This document shows, in pieces, positions 8,094-16,015 of a stretch of 64,000 nt of DNA (within the stretch, counting starts at the first letter, position 1; each line of letters opens with the position of its first letter). This stretch comes from Paracoccaceae bacterium (GTDB lineage Bacteria; Pseudomonadota; Alphaproteobacteria; Rhodobacterales; Rhodobacteraceae), in assembly GCA_018222585.1 (NCBI GenBank), contig JAAFAB010000001.1, positions 220,166 through 284,165 of the forward strand. The letters are read 5' to 3'. Below the pieces are notes generated by a model. It saw only the letters and a program-made list of their open reading frames with translations. It was not told where the DNA came from and searched no databases. Position numbers and translations under genes: made by a program.

Positions 8094-9595
8094 TCCGCAG
8101 CCTCCTTCACCTGGCCGAATTCCTCCGGGAAGGCTTCCAGCGCGGAAAGCACCGGATAGGGCGTGAAGCCGCCAAGCGCACAGAGCGAGCCGTCTTTCAT
8201 CACCTCGCAGAGGTCGGTCAGCACCTCGACCGCAGCGCCGTCACCGGCCTTGATCCGGTCCAGCGTCTCGACGCCACGCACGGCGCCGATCCGGCAGGGG
8301 GTACACTTGCCGCAGCTCTCGACGGCGCAGAATTCCATGGCGAAACGGGCCATGCCCAGCATGTCGGCAGAGTCGTCGAAGACCACGACACCCGCATGGC
8401 CGATCAGCCCGCCCTGCCCGTCGAATTCCTCGTAGCCAAAGGGCGTGTCGAACTTCTCGCGTCCGAAATAGGCGCCCAGAGGCCCGCCGATCTGCACCGC
8501 CTTCACCGGACGACCCGAGGCCGTGCCGCCGCCGATCTCCTCGACCAATTCGCCAAGGGACATGCCGAAAGCGGTCTCGAACAGCCCGCCGTGCTTCACG
8601 TTGCCCGCGATCTGCACCGGGATCGTGCCGCGCGACCGGCCAAGGCCGAAATCGGCGTAATGCGCAGCACCCTTCTCGAAGATCACCGGCACGGTGGCGA
8701 GGGAAATCACGTTGTTGACCACCGTCGGACGGCTCAGGAAGCCTTCCAGCGCGGGCAGCGGCGGCTTGGCACGGACCACGCCACGCTTGCCCTCCAGCGA
8801 GTTCAGCAGGCTGGTTTCCTCGCCGCAGACATAGGCGCCCGCACCGACGCGGACCTCCATGTCGAAGGCGCGGCCCGAGCCCAGGACGTCGCCGCCCAGC
8901 ACCCCGGCCTCACGTGCCAGCTCGATGGCGCGGCGCATCACGGCGACGGCATCGGGGTATTCCGAGCGGGTGTAGACATAGCCCTGCGTCGCGCCGGTGC
9001 AGAGCCCGGCAATCGCCATGCCCTCGATCAGGCAGAAGGGATCGCCCTCCATGATCATGCGGTCGGCGAAGGTGCCGCTGTCGCCCTCGTCGGCATTGCA
9101 GACGATGTACTTCTGATCCGCATGGGCCATCCGCACGGTGTCCCACTTGATGCCGGTCGGGAAGCCCGCGCCACCACGACCCCGCAGGCCGGAGGCTTTC
9201 ATCTCGTCGATCATCTGCTCGCCGCTCAGCCCTAGCGCGCGGCGCAGACCGGCCAGCCCGCCATGGGCCTCGTATTGCGCCAGGTCCAGCGGGTCGATGA
9301 CACCGCAGCGCTGGAAGGTCAGGCGGGTCTGTTTCGCAAGGAAGGGAATCTCCTCGGTCAGGCCCAGGCTGGGGATGTCGCCCGCCAGGATCGCCGGGAT
9401 ATCGCCGGGCGCCACGGGGCCCCAGGCCTCGCGGCCCTGGCCCCGGTCGATCTCCAGCAGCGGCTCCAGCCAGACCATGCCACGAGAGCCGACGCGGGTT
9501 ACCGGGGTATCGCCAAGCGCCTCGTTCAGTGCGGCAGCCACCGCCTCCGATCCAAGCGCCTTGGCGGCGGCGTCCTGAGACAGGTAAACCTTCAT
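8090..9595 (-). CDS. fdsB: Formate dehydrogenase beta subunit (NADH/FMN-binding)
   Basis: This encodes 501 residues. The N-terminal third is thioredoxin-like, and the rest is the NuoF-type flavoprotein that reduces NAD+. The FMN/NAD signature SGLRGRGGAGFPTGIKW, the YIVCNADEGDSGTF segment and the GAYVCGEETSL motif are clear. The [4Fe-4S] site is ESCGKCTPCR plus a later Cys in DGSLCALGG. I chose the start at 9595 because it overlaps the fdsG stop as ATGA and matches the family; the longer frame upstream lies inside fdsG. It also ends in an ATGA overlap with the DUF4287 gene. Confidence 0.96.
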   Translation of the reverse strand: MKVYLSQDAAAKALGSEAVAAALNEALGDTPVTRVGSRGMVWLEPLLEIDRGQGREAWGPVAPGDIPAILAGDIPSLGLTEEIPFLAKQTRLTFQRCGVIDPLDLAQYEAHGGLAGLRRALGLSGEQMIDEMKASGLRGRGGAGFPTGIKWDTVRMAHADQKYIVCNADEGDSGTFADRMIMEGDPFCLIEGMAIAGLCTGATQGYVYTRSEYPDAVAVMRRAIELAREAGVLGGDVLGSGRAFDMEVRVGAGAYVCGEETSLLNSLEGKRGVVRAKPPLPALEGFLSRPTVVNNVISLATVPVIFEKGAAHYADFGLGRSRGTIPVQIAGNVKHGGLFETAFGMSLGELVEEIGGGTASGRPVKAVQIGGPLGAYFGREKFDTPFGYEEFDGQGGLIGHAGVVVFDDSADMLGMARFAMEFCAVESCGKCTPCRIGAVRGVETLDRIKAGDGAAVEVLTDLCEVMKDGSLCALGGFTPYPVLSALEAFPEEFGQVKEAAE

Positions 9596-10083
9596 GCCGC
9601 GCCCTCCAGAGCCTTCTCCAGCCCCTCGACAGAGGCCCGGCCGATCAGTTGGCCGTCCAGCATCGCAGCCGGCGCGCAGGCACACAGCCCAAGACAATAG
9701 ACCGCCTCGACCGTCACCCGGCTGTCCGCCGTGGTGCCGTGATCCTCGAGACCCAGAAGCGAGAGCATCCGCGCCGTCAGCGCCTCGGCGCCCATCGACT
9801 GACAGGCTTCGGCCCGGCAGATCTTCAGCACATGGCGCCCAGCGGGGGCCTTGCGGAAATCATGGTAGAAGGAAATCACCCCGGTGACCTCGGCGCGGGT
9901 CAGGTTCAGCGCCTCGGCCAGCAGCGGCACCGCATTGGCGGGCACGAAACCAAAGGCAGCCTGGATCTCGTGCAGCATCGGCAGCAGCGGACCCTCGGCC
10001 GACAGATGCCTGTCGATCAACGGCCTGATCTCGGCCTCGGCGACCTGCGGCAGATCCCGCGCGATGCTTGGCTGCGAAGTCAT
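9592..10083 (-). CDS. fdsG: Formate dehydrogenase gamma subunit ([2Fe-2S], NuoE-like)
   Basis: This encodes 163 residues of the NuoE/24-kDa family. The four [2Fe-2S] ligands appear as CRAEAC and CLGLC. FdsG sits between the FdsB flavin and the FdsA clusters in the soluble FdsABGD complex. It is the first gene of the operon fdsG-fdsB-DUF4287-fdsA-fdhD-fdsD, and all junctions are overlaps or gaps of a few bases. The 88-bp gap upstream separates it from a LysR gene on the same strand and contains inverted repeats of the LysR-box type. Confidence 0.96.
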   Translation of the reverse strand: MTSQPSIARDLPQVAEAEIRPLIDRHLSAEGPLLPMLHEIQAAFGFVPANAVPLLAEALNLTRAEVTGVISFYHDFRKAPAGRHVLKICRAEACQSMGAEALTARMLSLLGLEDHGTTADSRVTVEAVYCLGLCACAPAAMLDGQLIGRASVEGLEKALEGAA

Positions 10084-10129
10084 AGACTCCTCCCTTCGCT
10101 GGCTTTACTGCCCTCTTGCCCCCCGCGCG

Positions 10130-10149
10130 ATGCGAATTCAATATCGCAT
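10130..10149. promoter_or_regulatory. Putative LysR-type operator upstream of fdsG
   Basis: A dyad ATGCGA-N8-TCGCAT lies 47 bp upstream of the fdsG start. A second dyad, GATTGAT-N7-ATCAATC, lies at 10161-10181 and overlaps the stop of the LysR gene. Both fit the size of T-N11-A LysR boxes. The arrangement suggests the upstream regulator controls fdsG. Confidence 0.5.
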
Positions 10150-10171
10150 TTCCGTCAAACGATTGATGATT

Positions 10172-11062
10172 TCAATCAATCTGACCGGATCCCAGGCTCT
10201 CCGCCGCCTCCAGCAGCGCCTGCAGCACCGGGGTATGGGGCGCCTGGTAGGGCGCGACCAGCCCGACCGCCGGTCCCACGCCCGCCGCGACGGGCACCGC
10301 CACCAGATCGCGCCCCGAGATCAGGAAGCCGGCCAGGTCGTCCGGCAGCACGGTCACCAGCCCGGCCTGCTCGGCATGGCTGACCAGCACCACGGTCGAG
10401 TTGGATTCCAGCCCCGCCTCGGGCGAGACCCCGGCCTCCATGAAGGCGCGGTTTATGATCCGGCGGTTCTGCATGTCGGGGCTGAGCAGACAGAGCTGGT
10501 GCCCGGCGAAATCCGCCCAGTCGAGCCGCGCCTTGCCGGCCAGCGGATGCCCGGGGCCGCAGACTGCCGCGTAGCGCTCGCGGTAGAGCGGCGCGGTGGA
10601 GACATGTCCCAGCGGCTCATTATCGAGATAGGAAATCCCGGCGTCGATCTCGAAGTTCTCCAACATGGTCAGGATCTCGGCCGAGTTGCGGCTGAGCACG
10701 GTGAAGGCGACGCCGGGATGGCTGGCGCGGAACACCGAGGCGAGGCGCGAGGCCCAGGTCAGCGCGGTCGGAATCACCGCGAGGCGCAGGTGCCCCGCCA
10801 ACCCCTCGCGGGCAAAGCGCATCTCCTCACGCAGGCGCCTCGCGTCACCGACGATCTGACGCGCCCAGGTCAGCGCGCGCTGGCCCTCCGGCGTCAGCCC
10901 GCCGAAGCGCGAACCGCGCAGCACCAGCTTGACGCCCAGCTGATCCTCCAGCTGGCGGATCCCCGTCGACAGCGTCGGCTGGGTCAGGCCCAGGCTCTCC
11001 GCCGCCCGCCCGAAGTGCTGTTCCCGCGCCAGGGCGATCAGCATTTCCAGTTTCGAGATCAT
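10172..11062 (-). CDS. LysR-type transcriptional regulator, probable fds activator
   Basis: This encodes 296 residues, normal for LysR regulators. The N-terminal winged helix (residues 1-60) has the AAESLGLTQPTLSTGIRQLE recognition region, followed by the coiled linker helix and a periplasmic-binding-protein-like effector domain. It lies directly upstream of fdsG in the same direction with inverted repeats in between. Formate dehydrogenase operons in other proteobacteria are controlled by an adjacent LysR protein (FdsR). Formate sensing is inferred from position. Confidence 0.9.
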   Translation of the reverse strand: MISKLEMLIALAREQHFGRAAESLGLTQPTLSTGIRQLEDQLGVKLVLRGSRFGGLTPEGQRALTWARQIVGDARRLREEMRFAREGLAGHLRLAVIPTALTWASRLASVFRASHPGVAFTVLSRNSAEILTMLENFEIDAGISYLDNEPLGHVSTAPLYRERYAAVCGPGHPLAGKARLDWADFAGHQLCLLSPDMQNRRIINRAFMEAGVSPEAGLESNSTVVLVSHAEQAGLVTVLPDDLAGFLISGRDLVAVPVAAGVGPAVGLVAPYQAPHTPVLQALLEAAESLGSGQID

Positions 11063-11177
11063 CTCGTCTCCTCAAGCGACCCGCATGACGGGGAGCCGCA
11101 GGTTGCGCCGCCAGCTCATGCCCGGCAAGAGGCCCCCTCGCCCCGATCACGCCGGGCACCACGCCCCATGCATCACC

Positions 11178-11237
11178 GGGCCGAAAATACCTCCGGGGGG
11201 AGGGGCTCCGCAAGGAGCACCGGGGGCGGCGCCCCCC
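11178..11237 (-). repeat. Dispersed composite GC-hairpin element (single copy)
   Basis: Read on the minus strand it has the same order as the copies at 3751 and 49441-49500: a GGGGGC/GCCCCC hairpin (11222-11236), a second hairpin GCTCC-N4-GGAGC (11205-11218) and then CCCCCCGGAGGTATTTTCGGCC. It lies between the divergent LysR and Pta genes, in a 338-bp gap that otherwise holds only the FNR-like box and GC-rich sequence. Confidence 0.65.
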
Positions 11238-11339
11238 TGCCCGCTCCGCAGCCGGGCGCCCCGCCTCCCGGATGCCCGCTCCACAGGCGGAAACCCCGCG
11301 CCGCAAAAGGCTGTCGCAGATCCGCCTTTTCCCGGCGAC

Positions 11340-11353
11340 TTGATCCATGTCAC
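11340..11353 (+). promoter_or_regulatory. FNR/FnrL-like box upstream of pta-ackA
   Basis: TTGATCCATGTCAC lies 48 bp before the Pta start codon. It matches the FNR consensus TTGAT-N4-ATCAA in the first half and closely in the second (GTCAC). Low-oxygen induction of the acetate kinase route would fit, but it is a single imperfect site. Confidence 0.5.
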
Positions 11354-11400
11354 GGTTTCTGCACCGAAATCTGCCAGCTTGCCGCCAAAAGGACAGGACC

Positions 11401-12792
11401 ATGCTGATCGAGAACAGGACCTTCGACGAGCTGACCATCGGCGCCACCGCCGAGCTGAAGCGACTATGCACCCAGGACGACCTGATCGTCTTCGCCAATG
11501 TCTCGGGCAATCACAACCCGCTGCATCTCCATGACCGCGACGGCGATGGCGACGGGCAGAACGAGGCCGTGGCGCCGGGGCTCTATCTCGGCGCCATCAT
11601 CTCGGCGGTCCTGGGAAACATCCTGCCTGGCGCCGGCACGCTCTACCGGGCGCAGAGCTTCCGCTTCCATGCCCAGGCCCATGCCGGCGAGGAACTTCTG
11701 GCGCGGGTCACCGTCACCGCCAAGGAGGCCGCGACCCGGGGCGTGACCCTGGCCACCGAGCTGCGCCGCGCCTCCGACGACACCCTGCTGCTTTCGGGAG
11801 AGGCCGAGGTCGAGGCGCCCAGGGTCAAGATCCACCGCAATGCCGCCGACGTGCCCGGTCTGATCCTGCAGCGGCACCGTCATTTCGAGGCGATCCTCGA
11901 GCGCGCCGCGCCCCTGCCCGCCCTGAAGACCGCCGTGGTCTGCCCCGAGGAGGCAAATTCCCTCGGCGGCGCCCTGCTGGCTCGCCGCCACACGCTGATC
12001 GAGCCGATCCTTGTCGGCGATGGCGCGAAGATCGCCGCCACCGCCGCCGAACTGGGCGAAAGCCTTGACGGCATCGAGGTGATCGACCTGCCCGCGCATC
12101 GCGACGCGGCCCTGCGCGCCGTGGCGCTGGTCAACGAGGGGCGGGCCCAGGCGCTGATGAAGGGCCATCTGCACACGGACGAACTGTTGCGCCCCGCCCT
12201 CGACAGGGCCACGGGTCTGCGCGCCGGGCGCCGCTTCACCCATATCTTCGTCATGGATGTGCCGGGACTCGCCCATCCGCTGCTGGTCACCGACGCGGCG
12301 ATCAACATCGCGCCGGACCTGAAGACCAAGGTGGATATCGTGCAGAACGGCATCGACCTTGCGCTGTCGCTGGGGATCGAGCAGCCCAAGGTCGGCGTGC
12401 TCTCGGCGGTCGAGACAGTGAACCCCGACATCCCCTCTTCGCTGGACGCCGCGCTGCTGTCGAAGATGGCCGAGCGCGGCCAGATCCGCGGCGGGCTGGT
12501 CGACGGGCCGCTGGCCATGGACAATGCCGTCGATCTCTCGGCGGCCCGCACCAAGGGCCTGAATTCCCCGGTGGCGGGGCGGGCCGAGGTGCTGGTGGTG
12601 CCCAACCTCGATGCGGGCAACATGCTGGCCAAGCAGCTGACCTACATTTCCCACGCCGAAGGCGCCGGGCTGGTGCTGGGAGCGCGGGTGCCGATCATCC
12701 TCAACTCGCGCGCCGATGACGACATGGCGCGGCTGGCTTCCTGCGCCGTCGCCGCCCTGCATGACGCCCGCATCCGGGGGATCAGCGCGTGA
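11401..12792 (+). CDS. pta: MaoC-like hydratase domain fused to phosphate acetyltransferase
   Basis: This encodes 463 residues. Residues 1 to about 145 are a MaoC/hot-dog domain (FANVSGNHNPLHLHD, VAPGLYLGAIISAVLGN). Residues about 160-463 are a Pta/Ptb catalytic domain (ALMKGHLHTDELL, LVTDAAINIAPDLKTK, GLVDGPLAMDNAVD). It should convert acetyl-CoA (or another acyl-CoA) and phosphate to acyl phosphate; the role of the hydratase-like part is not established. A good ribosome site (AAAGGA) precedes the ATG. It overlaps ackA by GTGA and an FNR-like box lies upstream, so the pair forms an acetate/ATP-yielding operon, probably under low oxygen. Confidence 0.9.
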   Translation: MLIENRTFDELTIGATAELKRLCTQDDLIVFANVSGNHNPLHLHDRDGDGDGQNEAVAPGLYLGAIISAVLGNILPGAGTLYRAQSFRFHAQAHAGEELLARVTVTAKEAATRGVTLATELRRASDDTLLLSGEAEVEAPRVKIHRNAADVPGLILQRHRHFEAILERAAPLPALKTAVVCPEEANSLGGALLARRHTLIEPILVGDGAKIAATAAELGESLDGIEVIDLPAHRDAALRAVALVNEGRAQALMKGHLHTDELLRPALDRATGLRAGRRFTHIFVMDVPGLAHPLLVTDAAINIAPDLKTKVDIVQNGIDLALSLGIEQPKVGVLSAVETVNPDIPSSLDAALLSKMAERGQIRGGLVDGPLAMDNAVDLSAARTKGLNSPVAGRAEVLVVPNLDAGNMLAKQLTYISHAEGAGLVLGARVPIILNSRADDDMARLASCAVAALHDARIRGISA

Positions 12793-13976
12793 CCGGGCGC
12801 GGGGGCGATCACCTGCTGGTCCTCAACGCCGGGTCCTCCTCGCTCAGACTGGGCCTGTTCACCGCCGAGCCCGAGCCCATGGCGCTGGCCACCGGGCTGG
12901 TCGAACGCATCGGCGGCGAGGCCGGCCAGATGCACCTGAAGCAGGCCGGCGGCGCGGTGATCGCCGACATGTCGCTCGGCACACGCGGCGCCACCCATCA
13001 GGAGGCGCTGCAGGCGGCACTGGAGCTGCTGCTGAAGGCCCACCCCGGCGCTCAGATCCGCGCCGTCGGTCATCGCATCGTGCACGGCGGGCGCAATCAT
13101 TCCGAACCTGTCGAGCTGACCGAACAGGCGCTGTCCTACCTGCAGGAGCTGGTGCCTTTCGCCCCCCTGCACCAGCCGCACAACCTGGCCGGCGTGGCGG
13201 CCGCGCGGGCGGCCTTCCCGAAGGCGCAGCAGGTCGGTTGTTTCGACACCGCCTTCCACCGCCACCACCCCTTCGTCAACGACACCTTCGCCCTGCCCAG
13301 GCGGTTCTACGAGAAGGGCGTGCGCCGCTACGGCTTTCACGGTCTGTCCTACGATTACATCGCCGGGCGGCTGGCGCAGATGGCGCCGCTGCTGCACCAG
13401 GGCCGGGTGGTGGTGGCACATCTGGGCAATGGCGCCTCGATGTGCGGGCTGTCGGCGGGGCGGTCGGTGGCCTCGACCATGGGCTTCTCGGCGCTGGACG
13501 GGCTGCCCATGGGCACGCGCTCGGGACAGGTCGATCCGGGGGTGCTGCTCTACCTGATGGAGCAGGAGGGGATGACGCCGGCGCAGATCTCGGACCTGCT
13601 CTACAGGGAGAGCGGGCTGAAGGGCATGTCGGGCATCGGCTCGGACATGCGGGCGCTGCTGGGATCGGACAGCCCCCATGCGGCGGAGGCGATCGACTAC
13701 TTCTGCTTCCGCGCCCGACGTGAACTGGGCGGGCTGGCGGCGGCGCTGGAGGGGCTGGACGCGCTGGTCTTCACCGGTGGCATCGGCGAGAACGCACCGG
13801 CGATCCGCGGGCGGATCTGCCGCGGGATGCACTGGCTGGGGATCGAGCTGGACCCGCGCGCCAATGCGGCGGGGGAGACGGTGATTTCGACCGCGCTCAG
13901 CCGGGTGCGGGTGCTGGTGATCCCGACCAACGAGGAACTGGTCATCGCCCGGGCCGCCGCACGGCTGTCGCGCTAG
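12789..13976 (+). CDS. ackA: Acetate kinase
   Basis: This encodes 395 residues, the usual size. The ASKHA signature VLNAGSSSLRLGLF is at the N-terminus. The second signature (GHRIVHGGRNHSEPVELT), the phosphate region HLGNGASMCGLSAGRSV and GLPMGTRSGQVDPGVLLYL are present, as is FTGGIGENAPAIR. The start is GTG, overlapping the pta stop as GTGA, so translation is coupled. It makes ATP and acetate from acetyl phosphate. It converges on hemP across a GC-rich hairpin block. Confidence 0.95.
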   Translation: MTGRGGDHLLVLNAGSSSLRLGLFTAEPEPMALATGLVERIGGEAGQMHLKQAGGAVIADMSLGTRGATHQEALQAALELLLKAHPGAQIRAVGHRIVHGGRNHSEPVELTEQALSYLQELVPFAPLHQPHNLAGVAAARAAFPKAQQVGCFDTAFHRHHPFVNDTFALPRRFYEKGVRRYGFHGLSYDYIAGRLAQMAPLLHQGRVVVAHLGNGASMCGLSAGRSVASTMGFSALDGLPMGTRSGQVDPGVLLYLMEQEGMTPAQISDLLYRESGLKGMSGIGSDMRALLGSDSPHAAEAIDYFCFRARRELGGLAAALEGLDALVFTGGIGENAPAIRGRICRGMHWLGIELDPRANAAGETVISTALSRVRVLVIPTNEELVIARAAARLSR

Positions 13977-13995
13977 GGGCGCGGCCCCTCAAGGA

Positions 13996-14052
13996 GGCGC
14001 CCGGGGGCAAGGCCCCCGCGCCCCTTCGGGGGCTCGATGCCCCCGGAGGGGC
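13996..14052. terminator. GC-rich hairpin block between convergent ackA and hemP
   Basis: Hairpins GGGGGC-AAG-GCCCCC (14003-14017) and CCCC-TTCG-GGGG (14021-14032), with more C/G runs after them, fill the gap between convergent genes. There is no T-run, so it is a candidate two-way structural stop rather than a classical intrinsic terminator. Confidence 0.45.
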
Positions 14053-14064
14053 GGCCCCCACAGC

Positions 14065-14226
14065 CTACTTGGTGAGGATCAGCTTGCCGGCGCGGGTGAT
14101 GCGCAGGGTATAGACCTGATCGTTCAGCACGATATGCGCCGTGGCGCCGCCCTGGGTCAGTTCCTGGGCGCTGTGCTGCGGGATCGCGGGAAAAGCGGTC
14201 TCACGGTCGATCTTTTCGGACATCAT
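14065..14226 (-). CDS. hemP: Hemin uptake protein HemP
   Basis: This is a 53-residue minus-strand gene. The C-terminal segment HIVLNDQVYTLRITRAGKL, followed by ILTK at the end, is the HemP/HmuP signature. Two successive ATGs (14226 and 14223) could start it. HmuP-type proteins are needed for, or activate, heme-uptake genes under iron limitation in other proteobacteria; no heme transporter is in this window. A 60-residue frame upstream overlaps its start by ATGA. Confidence 0.85.
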   Translation of the reverse strand: MMSEKIDRETAFPAIPQHSAQELTQGGATAHIVLNDQVYTLRITRAGKLILTK

Positions 14227-14405
14227 CGCGTCGTTTCCTTCCATTCGAGCCGTGCCAGCAGGGCCTCCAGCCCCAAGCTGCCGCCTTCCGGCCCTTCGAA
14301 GAGCTTCGCCAGAAGCTCAACCGGGCGGAACAGCACCTCCTCGGCGCCGGGAGCGCGCGGAGGGCGGGAGCGGGGCAGGTCCTGCTGCATTCTCGTCGTG
14401 TCCAT
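14223..14405 (-). CDS. Small hypothetical protein coupled to hemP
   Basis: This is a 60-residue frame ending in an ATGA overlap with hemP. The N-terminal half is basic and Pro-rich, and the C-terminal half is amphipathic (PVELLAKLFEGPEGG, LEALLARLEW). I do not recognise a family and the ribosome site is weak. The overlap with hemP and the inverted repeat upstream support it as a leader or partner gene, but it could be a chance frame. Confidence 0.4.
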   Translation of the reverse strand: MDTTRMQQDLPRSRPPRAPGAEEVLFRPVELLAKLFEGPEGGSLGLEALLARLEWKETTR

Positions 14406-14440
14406 TTGGGCTGCGCCCCTCGGGGGCGGGTGTCGAAAAG

Positions 14441-14466
14441 TTGACTGATACGATCAGGATTGTCAA
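14441..14466. promoter_or_regulatory. Nested inverted repeat upstream of the hemP pair
   Basis: Outer arms TTGAC/GTCAA enclose an inner dyad TGAT-ACG-ATCA. On the minus strand TTGACA could serve as a -35 box for the hemP pair. A second dyad TTGAC-N6-GTCAA lies at 14552-14567, on the potD side. The 314-bp gap 14406-14719 holds these dyads and no gene that I can support. Confidence 0.4.
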
Positions 14467-14719
14467 TCCGACTATTTCTGTCAGATACTTTTCCCGGCCG
14501 GATCCGGCCACCGGCCCCGGCGCAGGGCGCGACCTCGGGCGGATGAGAAACTTGACTGGCGGGTCAATAATCGCCTTTCATGAGCCCGTTACAGAAGTGT
14601 CATCTGCCGGAGTCCTTCGCAGACTACTGCGACCCTGTCCGAACGCGGTCGCGATGAGGGGGCTCCCGGTGGCCACGTTCGATAGCCAATCAGATCCGCA
14701 CCACCAACAGGGGTTCAAC

Positions 14720-15841
14720 ATGACCATTTCCCGCCGTACCGCGCTGCAGCTCACCGCTGGCGCCGTTGCCGCTCCGGCCATCCTGCGCGCCACCGATGCG
14801 CTGGCCTCCTCGGGCACCGTCAAGGTCTTCGCCTGGCAGGACTACATCCAGCCCAATATTGCCGAGAAATTCGAGGCCGAGACCGGCATCACCCTCGACC
14901 TGACCACCTTCGGCTCCAACGACGAGGCCGAATCGACCGTGCGCGCCAACGGCGGCAAGGGCTTCGACGTCATCTTCCCCTCGATCACCAATGTCGCCAA
15001 CTACGTGGACGATTCGGGCGAACACTTCTTCCAGCCGATCCCCGAGTCGGTGAACGTGGATGCGGTGATCCCCTCCTTCCTGCGTGACAGCGCGGCCCTG
15101 GGTGGTGTGCAGATGGGCAACCAGGTTGCCCTGCCCTTCGACTGGGGCACCGAGGGCATCACCCTGAACCGCGCCGCCCTGCCTGTGTCGGATGCCGATC
15201 TCTCCTACGGCCACCTCTTCGCCGAGGGCACCGAGGGCAAATCCGCCTTCCGCCAGAAGTCCGCGCTGATCGGCGTCGGCCTCTACCTGGATGCCGCCGG
15301 CGAGATCGAGAGCAACCGGATGCTCGACGTCTACAAGTCCGAGGAGGACGCCCGTCGCGTCTTCGGCGCCATCGTCGAGTACATGGTCGCCAACAAGGAC
15401 CATTTCGGCGCCTTCTGGAACAACGCCACCGAGGCGACCGCCGCCTTCAAGGACGCCGGCTGCGTCATCGGCCAGACCTGGGACACCACCGGCCTGCTGC
15501 TGAACCGCGAGAACCCGGACTATGTCTACCGCGCGCCCAAGGAAGGCATCATCACCTGGCTGGACAGCTTCGGGATGCTGCGTGGTGCCGAGAACCAGGA
15601 ACAGGCCGTGGCCTTCATGAACTTCATGCTGCAGCCGGAAGTGGGCGGCATGTTCGCCAACAACACCGGCTACAACTCGGCCGTGGCCGGCGCCGCCGAC
15701 TTCGCCAGCGACGAGTTCAAGCGCCAGTTCAACGACACCTACACCCCCGAGGTGCTGGGCAACATGTGGTGGTGGCAGTCCGACACCCCGTTCTACGCCC
15801 CGGTCGTGAACGAGATGGTCGAGATCATCACCAACGCCTGA
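14720..15841 (+). CDS. PotD-like polyamine ABC transporter substrate-binding protein
   Basis: This encodes 373 residues. The N-terminus has a twin-arginine-type signal (SRRTALQLTAGAVAAPAIL, cut near residues 26-27), so export by Tat is likely. The mature protein follows the PotD/PotF fold (VKVFAWQDYIQPN, FDVIFPSITNV, QVALPFDWGTEGITLN, WDTTGLLLNRENPDYVYRAPKEG). It should bind putrescine, spermidine or a related amine; the substrate is inferred. It is the first gene of a transporter operon and is separated from the ATPase gene by a strong terminator, which would favour high expression of the binding protein. Confidence 0.88.
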   Translation: MTISRRTALQLTAGAVAAPAILRATDALASSGTVKVFAWQDYIQPNIAEKFEAETGITLDLTTFGSNDEAESTVRANGGKGFDVIFPSITNVANYVDDSGEHFFQPIPESVNVDAVIPSFLRDSAALGGVQMGNQVALPFDWGTEGITLNRAALPVSDADLSYGHLFAEGTEGKSAFRQKSALIGVGLYLDAAGEIESNRMLDVYKSEEDARRVFGAIVEYMVANKDHFGAFWNNATEATAAFKDAGCVIGQTWDTTGLLLNRENPDYVYRAPKEGIITWLDSFGMLRGAENQEQAVAFMNFMLQPEVGGMFANNTGYNSAVAGAADFASDEFKRQFNDTYTPEVLGNMWWWQSDTPFYAPVVNEMVEIITNA

Positions 15842-15852
15842 TCGCGTTGCGG

Positions 15853-15886
15853 GGAGCGCCCGGCGGCTCGCCGGGCGCTCCTTTTT
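15853..15886 (+). terminator. Intrinsic terminator after the binding-protein gene
   Basis: A perfect 13-bp stem GGAGCGCCCGGCG / CGCCGGGCGCTCC with a GCT loop is followed by TTTTT. Partial read-through would set a high ratio of binding protein to membrane parts. Confidence 0.85.
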
Positions 15887-15915
15887 CGTCGTCAGCGCCC
15901 CCTGCCCGCGTCGGA

Positions 15916-15954
15916 GCCTCCGGCGGCAGTATTTGGGGCCATCGGATAGAAGCA
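15916..15954 (+). repeat. Dispersed intergenic element, short form
   Basis: GCCTCCGGCGGCAGTATTT followed by GGGGCCATCGGATAGAAGCA. It belongs to the same family as the reversed half at 3819-3863 and the copies at 49297 and 49387. It lies between the potD terminator and potA. Confidence 0.65.
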
Positions 15955-16015
15955 GGGCCGGGCAACGGCCCGCAGCGGCGCGCCGATTGGCGGGTCGCCA
16001 ACAACGGGGACAGCA

